Part shown: positions 11,618-22,850 of the stretch, piece after piece
Layout: each line of letters starts with the position of its first letter
Position numbering within the stretch: the first letter of the stretch is position 1
Assembly: GCF_009389715.1 (NCBI RefSeq)
Contig: NW_024068273.1
Span: 65,001 to 129,000, forward strand
Source: Phoenix dactylifera
Lineage: Eukaryota; Streptophyta; Magnoliopsida; Arecales; Arecaceae
Direction: 5' to 3'
DNA length: 64,000 bases
Translations under genes and position numbers: made by a program
Notes under the pieces: model-generated
Seen by the model: the letters and a program-made list of their open reading frames with translations, nothing else
The model's database searches: none
Told to the model about the DNA's origin: nothing

Positions 11618-14600
11618 CTACCGATCATCTTGTGGAAGCGAGAGTTGAGGGCATCGTTCTATTCTTAAGATTTTTGGGAAGAAAAGGCAATTTAACCCTT
11701 CCACCCACATGAGCTTGGGGCAATTCACAAGCTGCAGCTCCTTAAATGCATCTCGGTTCTGCTGCGCCAACAGCAAAAACGTTAAGTCTTCACAACTATC
11801 AACCACTAAGGACTGGAGCGTGGATGGGAGTAGTTTATCTTCTAAGACTTGGACTCCAGGACAGTCCCTTATAACCAAGCTTCGAAGAGATGTGAGCTTG
11901 GGCAGGCACCGTAGTGGTGGGATGTCCGTGCAACCCCATATGGTCAACTCTTCAAGTACGGGTATGGAGTCTATTTCCAGAAAGAGTTCCCAAGAATTAC
12001 TGAAGCAAAGATGCTCAACGGATGTCAAATCATCAAACCCATGCATTATGTTCTCCCATGTGTTCAATATAGTCAGCTTGTTGCCTGAAGCGACCTGGTA
12101 CATTAGCAAAAGAGAATAAGAGAACTTGCATATGTTTCATATAGAAGCTTTAAAACAAACAATCTTAGAATGTACGATTGTGTAAGTCTTCAAGTGATCA
12201 ATTGGAGCACTTCAAATTTGGGATGGAGGGTACCTGAATGCACTTGATACTACGTATTTGACACCAGTTACTCAATCCAGGGCAATCAACAATTTTCACT
12301 CTGTAAGGCATAGATGAGAGCTGATCTTCAACATGTGGAGGAATAGATGGCTGCCGATCATCTTGTGGAAGCGGGAGGAGAAGGCATCGTTCTATTCTTA
12401 AGATTCTTGGGAAGGAAAGCCAATCCAGCCCATACACCTGTTTGAGCTTAGGGCAATTAACAAGCTGCAGCTCCTCAAATGCATATCGGTTCTGCTGCAC
12501 CAACAACAAAAACCTTAGTTCCTCACAACTATCAACCACCAAGGACTTGAGCGTGAATGGGAGCTGTTTATCTTGCAAGACTAAGACTCTAGGACAATCC
12601 TTTATAACCAAGCTTCGAAGAGATCTGAGTTTGGGCATGCAGCATAGTCGTGGGATTTCCGTGCAACCCCATATGATCAGCTCTTCAAATACGGGTATGG
12701 AGTCTGCTTTCAAAAAGAGTTTCCAAAAATTACTGAAGTAAAGATGCTTAACGGATGTCAAATTATCAAACCAATGCATTATTTTCTCCCATGTGTTCGA
12801 CATAGTCATCTTGTTGCCTGAAATGACCTGGTACATGAGCAAAAGAGAATCAGAGAACTCTGTTGGTGCATGAGTTTCATACGGAAGATTTAAAACAAAC
12901 AATCTGAGAATGTACGATAGTGTAAGTCTTCAAGTGTTCAATTGGAGCACTTCAAATTTAGGATGGAGGGTACCTGAATGCAGTCGATTCTTTGTATTTG
13001 GCACCAGTTACTCAATCTAGGGCAATCAATAATTTGCACTCTGAAAGGCATAGGTAAGAGCCCCTCGTCGGCACATAGAGGAATATATGGATGCCAATCA
13101 TCTTGTGAAGGCTGGAGTCGAGGGCATCGTTCTATTCTTAAGACTTTTATGAGGAAAAAGCAATTCAACCCTTCCACCCATTCGAGCTTAGGACAATTAA
13201 CAAGCTGCAGCTCCTCAAATGCATGTCGATTCTGCTGTGCCAACTGCAAAAATGTTATCTCCTTACAACTATCAATCACCAAGGACTTAAGCGTGGATGG
13301 GAGCAGTCTATCATGCAAGACTCGGACTCCAGGACAGTTCTTTATGACCAAGCTTCGAAGAGATATGCACTCATGTAGATCATCTTGCAGAAGCAGGCAT
13401 CGCTTTATTCTGAAGTTTTTTTCGAGGAAAAGGCAATTCAGCAATTCCACCCATTCGAGCTTAGGGCAATTAACAAGTTGCAGCTCCTCAAATGCATCTC
13501 GGTTCTGCTGCGCTAACTGCAAAAATGTTAGGTCCTCACAACTATCAACCACCAAGGACTTGAGTGTGGCTGGGAGCAGTCTATCTTGCAAGACTCGGAC
13601 TCCAGGATAGTCCTTTATAACTAAGTTTCGAAGAGATATGTGCTCAGGCAGTTCATCTTGTAGAAGCCGAAGTCGAGGGCATCGTTCTATTCTTAAGATT
13701 TTTGTGAGAAAAAGGCAATTCAACCCTTCCACGTCTATGATCTTGGGGCAATTCACAAGCTGCAGCTCCTCAAATGCATGTCGGTTTTGCTGCGCCAACC
13801 GCAAAAATGTTAGGTCCTCACAACTATCAACCATCAAGGACTCGAGCGTGGATGGGAGCAATTCATCTTGCAAGACTCGGACTTCAGGACAGTCCTTTAT
13901 AACCAAGCTTCGAAGAGATGTGAGCTTGGGCAGGCACCGTAGTGGTGGAATTTTTATGCAACCCCATATGGTCAGCTTTTTAAGTACGGGTATGGAGTCT
14001 CTTGGCAGAAAGAGTTCCCAAGAACTACCGAAACAAAGATGCTCAAACCCATGCATTATGTTCTCCCATTTGTTCGATATAGTCATCTTGTTGCCTGAAG
14101 CGACCTGGTACATAAGCAAAAAAGAATCAGAGAACTCTGTTGGTGCATGAGTTTCATACAGAAGATTTAAAACAAACAATCTGAGAATGTACGATAGTGT
14201 AAGTCTTCAAGTGATCAATTGGAGCACTTCAAATTTAGGATGGAGGGTACCTGAATGCAGTTGATTCTTTGTATTTGGCACCAGTTACTCAATCCAGGGC
14301 AATTAATAATTTGCACTCTAAAAGGCACAAATGAGAGCAGATCTTCTGCCATGATATGAAGTTTAGGACAATTTTTTATAATTAATTTTTTAAGAGAAGT
14401 AAGATTTTGCATCCCTGACAGTGATGTCAACTGCTGGCACTCCTCAATATGCAGACCTTGAAGATTGGATGGCAGTCCTTCCTCTGATAAGAGTTGGAGT
14501 TGAGGACAATTTCTTATAGTTAATGCCCCAAGAGAAGTAATGTTTTGCATCCCCGACAGTGATGTCAACAGTCGGCACTCCTCAATATGCATACCTTGAA

Positions 14601-17532
14601 GATTGGATGGCAGTCCTTCCTCTGATAAGAGCTGGAGTTGAGGACAATTGTATATCTTCAGATCTTTAAGCGAGTGGAGATGATGCAGCCCTGCTATGGA
14701 TGTGAGTTGCCGACAACCAGAAATGTATACCCTCTCAAGCATGGATGGTGATACGGGTGCGTCCAGATTTCCAAGAGAGTCATGAATGTATAGAGGAAGA
14801 GATCTTATTTTTTCACAACCGATTATATCGATTTCTTGAAGTGATGCAAAGGAGAAAGGATTTCCCACCCATTCTGGAAACTTGGAACCACTATACCCTT
14901 TTATAGACAAAACTTTAAGGTTGGCATGAGGTTGGAGATACTTGAGCATGGCTTCCTCTCTTTTTTCATCTGCTGGGACATCCTTATTTTTCTCTGGAAA
15001 AGATTCTAGATGTAGCAATCTGTTATGACGCATATCATTTTTGCAGTCGACCGCTTTCCAATGTAGAAACAACTTCTCAAGTTTATGCTTATGTTTAAGA
15101 TCGGCATCCCTGACATGCTCTATGTTGACCAAGTTCCTGAGCCCTGAGATGCTGAGAAATCCTTGGAGATTCACCAAGTCCTTTAGCACTCCTCCTATCC
15201 CACCCTGCACTTTATAACTTCCAAGCAAGTTCTGAAGATTTGCTAGTTTTCCGATCCTAGCTGGTAGGCAGAGATTTACCCGGTTCACAATTTGTAGGTG
15301 GTGAAGGTTAGTAAGGTTGCCTAGGCCATCCGGTAACTCTGCAAGATTCCGGCAATCAAGTACCAATGTCTGTAGGTGATAAAGGAGGCATATTGATTCA
15401 GGGAGCTTCTCAATTTTGTTGGATGTGATATTTAAGTATCGTAGGTTGGTAAGGTTGCCTAAGTCATCTGGTAACTTTGCAAGATGCGGGCAATCAAGTA
15501 CCAATGTTTGTAGGTGATAAAGGAGGCATATTGATTCAGGGAGCTTCTCAATTTTGTTGGATGTGATACGTAAGTAGCGCAGGTGCTTTAGGTTACCGAG
15601 TAAATCTGGGATCTCATCTTCCCTTTCCCAACAAAATTCTAGAGTCCGTAAACATCTTAGTAGCAACAGAAACTTGATTAATTCTTGGATTGCTATTGGA
15701 AATCTAAGCTGATGCTGTATTAACAGGGTCCGTAAAGCCCTAAGATTATACGAGCACAGTGATTTCCCAAATTCCTTTTCATCAGCTTTCACATATAAAT
15801 GGCGAACCTCATCAGGGTGATTGGGCAGCTTCTTATCCACAATTGCCCAGCACTCATTTACCGCAATAGATTTCGCTAGATCATGTATCATATTATGCAT
15901 CTTAAACTTAGACCAATAGGAATCAAAGAACGATCTTCTTTGCAAGTCATTGAAGTATTCACTGCCAATGTCTTCCGTTCTTCTTCTACCTCCACATGTC
16001 TGGATGTAAGCTTGCGCCATCCACAATCGGACTAATTCACCTTTGTCAAACTCATAATCCTTGGGAAACATGGAACAATAAACGAAACAAGGTTTTAGAT
16101 GTGCTGGCATGCGGCTATAGCTTAATCTAAGAGCTGGCAAAATCTTATTATTCTCGTCGACTTCCCATATGTCACTTTGTATGACATCCATCCAGCTATC
16201 TTCATCTGTCGTGTATCTCAGAAGGCTTCCTATTGACTTCACAGCCAATGGTAAGCCGGAACACTTCTCGACAATCTGCTTACCCATATTCAACAAGCGT
16301 GGTTGTTCTTCAGGTTCTCGACCATGGAATGCATAATGCCTGAATAATGCCCAAGATTGCTCTGGAGACAAGCAGCGAGGATGATAAGGATGCACTGTCT
16401 GCATGATCTCAGCGACCGAATCATTCCTACAGGTCACAATAATTCTTACTATTTCTGCACCAATGAAGGGAAGCAACACTCTCTCCCAATGGCTTTGCTG
16501 ATCATTCCAGACGTCGTCGAGCACGAGCAACACTCTCTTCCCCTTCAGCTTTTCCTCGAGAGTATCTTGAAGTGTGCTTAGTTGTGCAAGATGACATGAA
16601 TTTTGAGTAATACACTCAATGATGTCCTTTGTTAGCCTTTTAACATCGAAATCATCAGATACACAAACCCATCCGGTTAGATTGAAATATTGTTTTACCT
16701 TGGGATCATTATAGACCAGCTGAGCGATGGTGGTTTTTCCCAGTCCTCCCTTGCCGACAATCGGAACGACGGAGATACCATGTCCCACACCCTCTGAAAA
16801 CAGCAAGTCAATTATCGCCTGCTTGTCGTGTTCCCTTCCATAAATACTCGACTCATCCACCTTGTGGCTGGTTGGTGCTGGGTACGGAGCTTCGAGGACT
16901 CGTCGCTCTCCATCTTCCTCTCTTAAATGGAGGTTTTCTCGATCCTGCGAGATCTTATCGAACCTCTCCCTGATCTTTCTGATTCTATCCCCCATGCCGT
17001 CCGGAATTGAAACCTGTTGGAGTTTTAAATTTATAAAAGGATTTAATTTTTTAAAAAAAATAAATCAGCCTTATCCTCTGAATTTTAGATGATTTAAATA
17101 CTTTAAAATACTTATTTTTTCAGACGTTTCTATCCCCCATGCCGTCCGGAATTGAAACCACTATGGTGGAAAGAGACCACTTACCTGTTCCTCATCGTCC
17201 CCTTCCACTCGCTTCCTCTTGCGGGAAGTTCGGCTTTCCCCTTGGGCTCGCAGTACCTCGTACTGGTACTCGTCCAGCACGTCGTCTGCTTCATAAGCCA
17301 CTTCTTTAAGCTCCTTCAGCCAGAGCTTGACGGATTTGTCTCGTATCTCCCTCTCCTCCGCGTCATGGAGCACTGCTCGGATCCTCTCCAATGTTCTCTC
17401 CAGCTCCTTCAGATCTTCCAAGACACTGCTGCGTGGATCCGATGATGAAGACGGCGAGACTGCCCAACTGCGAACACAGCCCAATACTTGGCTGGTTTTT
17501 GATAGGATGGAAGAGAGGAAAGCGCTCGCCAT
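11618..17532 (-). CDS. CC-NB-ARC-LRR (CNL) disease-resistance protein, RGA type, with expanded LRR exons
   Basis: An intracellular immune receptor of the RGA/R13L4-like CNL class. Exons by splice consensus: 17,532-17,185 (coiled-coil Rx_N domain with an EDVID-like EVAYEADDVLDEY), 17,013-14,251 (NB-ARC and first LRRs), 14,104-12,974, 12,827-12,234 and 12,094-11,618. All join in phase 0, for about 1,770 residues, against roughly 900-1,400 for typical CNLs. Visible motifs by residue: P-loop GKGGLGKTT (203-211), kinase-2 LLVLDDVW (278-285), GLPLA (369-373), RNBS-D CFVYCSMFPKDYEF, and MHN (488-490) where most relatives have MHD. Exons 3-5 are homologous to each other and are separated by near-identical introns of about 140 bp. 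The last exon ends at a TAG where exon 4 has CAG, so a further 3' exon near 11,430-11,535 is possible. No internal stops were seen in the chosen exons. The 3' end is the least certain part. Confidence 0.88.
12974..14104 (-). repeat. LRR-block repeat inside CNL exon 3 (about three 94-residue units)
   Basis: The exon holds about three consecutive copies of a module of roughly 280 bp. Each module runs LRSLVIKDCPGVRVL...LPSTLKSLVVDSC...LAQQNR.AFEELQLVNCPKLEWVEGLNC...LRIERCP. Exons 4 and 5 each hold one copy of the same module. Units are highly similar at DNA level, which suggests unequal exchange or slippage within the gene. The longer unit VASGNKMT... to ...CIQ is itself repeated across exons 3, 4 and 5. 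Confidence 0.85.
17014..17184 (-). other. CNL intron 1 containing a copy of the exon 2 start
   Basis: The 171-bp intron carries a perfect repeat of about 28 bp (17,131-17,158) of the beginning of exon 2 (16,987-17,014), including ATTCCGGACGGCATGGGGG. About 115 bp of AT-rich sequence separates the two copies, and a new acceptor AACTCCAACAG lies just before the downstream copy. The layout fits an insertion flanked by a long direct repeat that lengthened the intron, or moved the acceptor. Confidence 0.75.
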
Positions 17533-17731
17533 TGCACAACCTCGGTTTCCTCCTTGCTCTGATCAGACACGGCAAACAAGGAAGAGGGCTTTGGCTTTCC
17601 TTCTCGTCTCCTCCTCAGAAAGGGCGAACAGGAGTCAAGTCAACGTGGAGGAAATAGTATTACAAATTTACAATACTATTTTATAAAAGTCAAGTTGATT
17701 ATTGATCGGATTAGATTCACTCAGCGGTGGA
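17533..17731 (-). promoter_or_regulatory. Upstream region of the CNL gene
   Basis: About 200 bp lie between the CNL start codon and the hAT insertion. The element therefore sits in or near the promoter. I could not assign a TATA box with confidence. Confidence 0.3.
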
Positions 17732-18738
17732 CAAGGCTGTAAATGGGTCGGGTCGACCCGTGACCCGATCCGACCCGCGTAGACCCGTGACCGACCTGCA
17801 AATGGGACAGGCACAGCAGCAAGAAAGCCAGAGAAGCAGACCCATGATGGTTTCTTTAGTGAATGGGAGCTATCTAGATATGTTCTTGTGCCAGGAGAAG
17901 AAGAAGAAGAAGACAGGAGCTCCACACGGCTGTGCTCTGCTTCAGAATCTCTTGGGCCCAGAAGAGAGAGAGAGAGAGGACTGCTGGTTTGAGTTGGAAA
18001 GAAGGTGGCTTGTCTAAGGACCAGAAATGATGCTAAGTAGGTGGCTTTAACAGCACTGAGTTGGTGGTAATGGAAACAGAAAAAGAGAAACAAAATCAGG
18101 ATAAAGGCTGCACAAAACCACCTAAAAGCCAGCAAAAGCTCAGAGAAATGAGTTTGCTTTGTGATAACAAGCAAGAGAGTCTCTTCTTTTTTTTGTGTGT
18201 GGGTGGTGGTACTATTGGTCGTTTTTAAGTGAATTTATGGCGGGATTTCAAGGCAGACGGGAAGGAGACATGGGTTTCTTAGGGGGGAAGCAGGGAGACA
18301 CCAAGTTCCGTCCAATCAATCATATAGATAAAAAATAGTGTGATATGAAATTTGGCTTGCAGACTGACTGAGTTAGAAGTCATGGGTCATCTTTCTCGGA
18401 GGTCCATTGCAAGTCTTTCAAGTCATGGATCACCCAGCACCTCATAATTAATATGACCAAATTAGATTTGCCCAAATTCTTTCCAAAAGCACAAAGAAAG
18501 TGGTAACATCTGATCTGAACCCAGACTCGGATCCGAACCGGACTCAGACCCGACCCGGACCGGACTAGACCCGACCCGAATGACCTGTTGGATCAAAAAT
18601 TATAGGCATGGACCCGATCCGACCCGACCCGATCTTCAACCGGGTTGGATCTGAGTCTAAAATTAGAATTCGAACAAAAAATCGGATCGGGTCGGGATCC
18701 CTCAGGACCCTACCCGACCCGACCCATTTGCACCCTTA
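17732..18738. mobile_element. Non-autonomous hAT element, 1,007 bp
   Basis: The ends are inverted: left GTAAATGGGTCGGGTC, right GACCCGACCCATTTGCAC, the classic plant hAT terminus with subterminal GGGTCGGGTC-type repeats (CGACCCG motifs at 17,746-17,785 and 18,540-18,725). An 8-bp target duplication with one mismatch, GCGGTGGA (17,724-17,731) and GCAGTGGA (18,739-18,746), confirms the superfamily. There is no transposase frame. The insertion splits an older sequence whose unsplit relative is at about 31,540-31,975. Confidence 0.85.
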
Positions 18739-18746
18739 GCAGTGGA

Positions 18747-21730
18747 TCAGTCCAACTACAATATATATCTATATCTATCTATCTATCTATCTATATATTT
18801 ATATATATATATATTGGATGGAGCTCTAAATATCCAGGTATATCTTTTCACAATATTATAATAACAAATTAAGAAAATAATTTCTAATCTGTCAAAAAAA
18901 TAAAAAAAAAGAATAATAGTCATATAGAATCAAAATAATATTTTTTTCAGTGATTTATCAATTTTAAGATTGAGCTACATTATCAATTTTTTTTAAGATC
19001 ATGACTCGATCAAGTTGGAATATTAGATGAATATTTTGGTAATGCTATTTTCTATTTAATTTTAAAATAATTATCATTATCGAATCTATGACATCGATAT
19101 ATTTTTTATTATTTTTAAAAATTAAAGCATATTAAATTTAAATTAAATATAGATGCTGAAATTAGTAAAATATTTTTAGGGATTTGTCAATGTTGAGTAG
19201 TTGTTTTTTTTAAGCGAAGGCGAGAATTTCGTAAAAGCAACATAATTCATTCTATAATAGTTGATATTAACATAAGATCATGTGACATGATAATATTATT
19301 TTTTTTGTCACTTTTTTATTAAGAACAACTCAATTATTGTTACTGAATTTTGATCATTTTTTATTTATTTTTTTAAGTGTATACCCTCCTATGTGTAATT
19401 GTATAAATACTCTTGCAAAATTGCTATTTACATGTGTGTGTGTGTATATATATATATATAAAAGAAGGGTATGGATGTAAAATAAATATTTTATGAGAGT
19501 ATACGTGTAAATAAAAATTTTATGGGGACATTTATATAATTTTATATATTTTAAAGAGTATATATGTAAAAAAAATCAATGAGCATACCAACCAACAAAA
19601 CTGATAGCCATTAATAAATCATATCTAGACAAAGGCTTGTGCTCTTACATGTATAAACTAGTACCGGCACTCAGCATGACAAGACTTGTTCTCTTTCATG
19701 TTTGAACTAGCCTCGGCAGTTGGCCTGACGACACTGTTGGAGACTTCACATATAAAATTCAAGAAAAGTTCAGCAAAAAATAGAAATAAATAAGGTTAAA
19801 TTTATCACTTAAGGTAGTCTCTTAGAGATAATTATTTTCCTACACTATATAGGCAGTTTTGTGGAAATTATTTTTTCTAGAATACAAAGTCCACATATTT
19901 TCTACATCTTAGACTGCATCCCCAAAGTACAGCACCATCAATATCTGTATTAACTTGTAAGAGAAAGAAAGTATAATTGTGAGAAAGAAGAGAAGGAAGA
20001 GTCATCCAATTTTTCCGGAGTATTATCATACTTATAGAAGTGAAAAAAAGGCCTCTTCGTAACATAATGGTAAAAAATTCAAACTTATGGATAAAAAGAG
20101 GAAAATGTAGCATCTCTTAAACCGAAAATAAAAAACTCTGACGGAGACTAGTTCTCTATGATGTTCCAACTGGTCCCAACAACCAGCTAGCAGGGACTAG
20201 CTCAATTTAAAATGCAAACATTTACCTGACGTGAGATATCTCCAACTTGATATTGTTTGTGTTTTTATGCTTTCTACTTGATTCTTGCCCAAGAGATGGA
20301 CCTCACAGTCTCCTCTTTTAACATGTCTAACTTTGTGGGCCAAGCTTAGCATAAGCAATGAATCCTGCCATTTTTGCAGTCAAGAGGTTGTGAGGTGGGG
20401 CTCATGTTTGAGGTGGATGGCCGAGGAAAACCGATTGATAGCCAGATTGCGAGACGCTTGCCGAGTTCTTCACAAGCCAAGAATCCTAATGCAGTTCTCT
20501 GATGCACATTTGCTGAAAAAGAGTTGGGCTAGGGACTGATGGGCTGCGGCCCGGCCCGGCAGTTCTGCACGGCATTTCTCACCACCTTTTCTTTTCCATT
20601 TCCCTCTCTGCTCTCTCTTCTCCTCCTTTCTTCTTGAGAGCCAAGATCCTTTCTTGTGCCTCTTCATTTATGATCATTTCATCTGCTTAGGTGGTGGTTG
20701 TGCAACGTTTCCTAAGAGACTGGTAAACTGTGGTTTACATGGGTTGGTGGATGGCCATAATCCCAGTAGAGACAGAAGTGAAAGCTCAGACGCCTTCTAA
20801 ATGAGAGTCGCATAAAGGAAATTTCAATATGACCGAAAATTCTGAGCGCTGGAACGAGAGAGTTGCACTTTTCGGTGTATCAGCAGCTCTTGAATCCTTC
20901 TGTATTTCCTTTCTTCTTCTTCTTCTTTTTTCTCCTTTCATTGAGACGGCAAAATTTTATAGCCCTGATGAAGATGCAACCATGGAGTTGGAATACAAAA
21001 GATTGCAAAATTGAGGAGCAGGAGTAAAACTTGCCTGGCATGACTGGCAATGCAAAAAGTCGTCCAATCCACCACACTGTTTGTCCTTTTTAATTATCTT
21101 TACAAAAGACTGTTAGTTCTCTCAAAAAAAGAAAGGAAACAAAATTTTTTCCTAGATTGCTCTGGAGAAACAGCAAGAGAGGTCACTCACAGTCTCATCA
21201 TGTCAGCTGCAAAGAATACAATTGGAGAGTGCATGGCAGTTTCTTTCCCTCAAATTTTGATCCAGAGTTTCACAGGCTCGACGCTTCCCTCAAAGCAGAA
21301 ATTTCAGCATGGCTGGCAGTTAGCCAAGGCCAAATCGTCCTGTGGATTCAGGTTGTTATAAGGGATAGTCACCGTATGAAACAAACTTAACTCCACTTCT
21401 CAAGCAACACCATCATAATTTGCATCTGAAAATGCCAAAACATCTCCAAACCAATATCAGAGAACGTTAGTCTGGTTGAGTTCAAGCTGTGAGAGAAAAT
21501 CTCCTCCAAACTCGAAACCCAGTGTCGACAATACTGCACCCACCATTCTCCTTTCAAAAATGCCAGGACTTGTATCCAAAACCAATATATTTGCTCAGCT
21601 TCAGGCAAGGATGACAAACCACCATGACTAAATGCCACCACGACAGACTTCAGAAGCAATGTTCTGGCCATAGACCATTAGAAATGGACAATACCTCCTC
21701 CAAAGCTTTATAGCCGGTAAGTCAGAATCC
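18747..21730. other. Intergenic, AT-rich; MITE-like and microsatellite sequence
   Basis: A TATC/TA microsatellite lies at 18,760-18,815. The segment 18,819-18,955 is nearly identical to 31,838-31,975, a dispersed repeat. At about 19,375-19,580 there is a MITE-like stretch with inverted AT-rich ends around a GT/TA run (19,432-19,460). At 19,630-19,735 two imperfect copies of a 50-bp sequence occur. The stretch 21,080-21,720 is richer in GC but has no recognisable coding sequence. No gene is supported. Confidence 0.5.
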
Positions 21731-22850
21731 ACTGTTTTTTATTCAACAATGAGGGGGAAAACTATTCACAAACTTGACATGATTGTACATGAAAAATCAG
21801 AATCATATCCTCTTTCTTAAGATAAAAAGTAGCGCTAAAATTAGGATGGAAGAGAGGTGTGTTTACATTTGCACTCACTCCAGCCACAAGTAAATAACTG
21901 TCAATAGTAAATAATAAGTAAAATTGGTTCAAAATATACAATTCATCTTTTTGAGGAAAAGCATACAGTTCACCCTTAATTCTCACAAAACCACATTTTT
22001 GCTCAAATTGCATTGTCAGCACAAGCCCACATGTGGGTGACCCTCTTATGCATAATAATTAGTTTACGTGCTGATTAGTTTATTATGAAGTGTGGTTATT
22101 TATGTATCATGAGTCTTATATTTCCTTTCTCACCCACTCTACTCTGGTTGATTGGATGTCACAATACAAACTCAAATTCAATCTATCAAGCTGAAACATC
22201 TCAGAAGTCTCGAAAACATCTAAGGAGGTGGAGGAGAGATTGTAATGAAAACTATCTCTGGACACCTGCAAAATGGGTGAAGAAATTAAAAGACTTGATC
22301 ATTAGCTGGGGGAAATAAAACTTGAGAACTATTTAATTTGCACTCTCATACCTTTTTTCCCCAAGGTCCAATGTTTTTCTATCAAATTTGCAAACAATAC
22401 ACTATTTTGAGTCCCATGATAATTCTCATAAAAACTTGTATTGGGCATGGGTATTTATTTGACAAAAGAACTGATTAAAGACTATCTATCCAGGAGAACA
22501 TCCTGCTGAAGATTATCCAATATATCACCACTTCACCCCAACACAATCAAAGTTGGATACTGATAGGGCATCACACTGTTTCACAGAGCAAAATTTCAGC
22601 TCTGATAAACTAATTTACATTTCATCATCTTTATGAGAACTACCCTATAACCAGAAAGAAATCGTGATAACACAAAAGATAATATTCATTGTAAAATATA
22701 ACTGTATATTGGAACCATGCATTTAATTTCACAGTACCGCACATGAACAATGTAAAGATAAAATCACCACCAATCACCATCTGTATCGCCATCAGCGGGT
22801 ATGCTGTCACAAGAAATCTGAAGCGTAAGATCTTGGGTAAAGGAGAACAG

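Noticed and set aside
11709-14150. Plus-strand frames with repeated QLTSCSSSNA motifs
   Set aside because: Antisense shadow of the CNL leucine-rich repeats.
17668-18174. 168-codon frame on the minus strand near 18 kb
   Set aside because: It crosses the hAT boundary and has no family resemblance; codon composition reflects AT-rich and CT-rich tracts.
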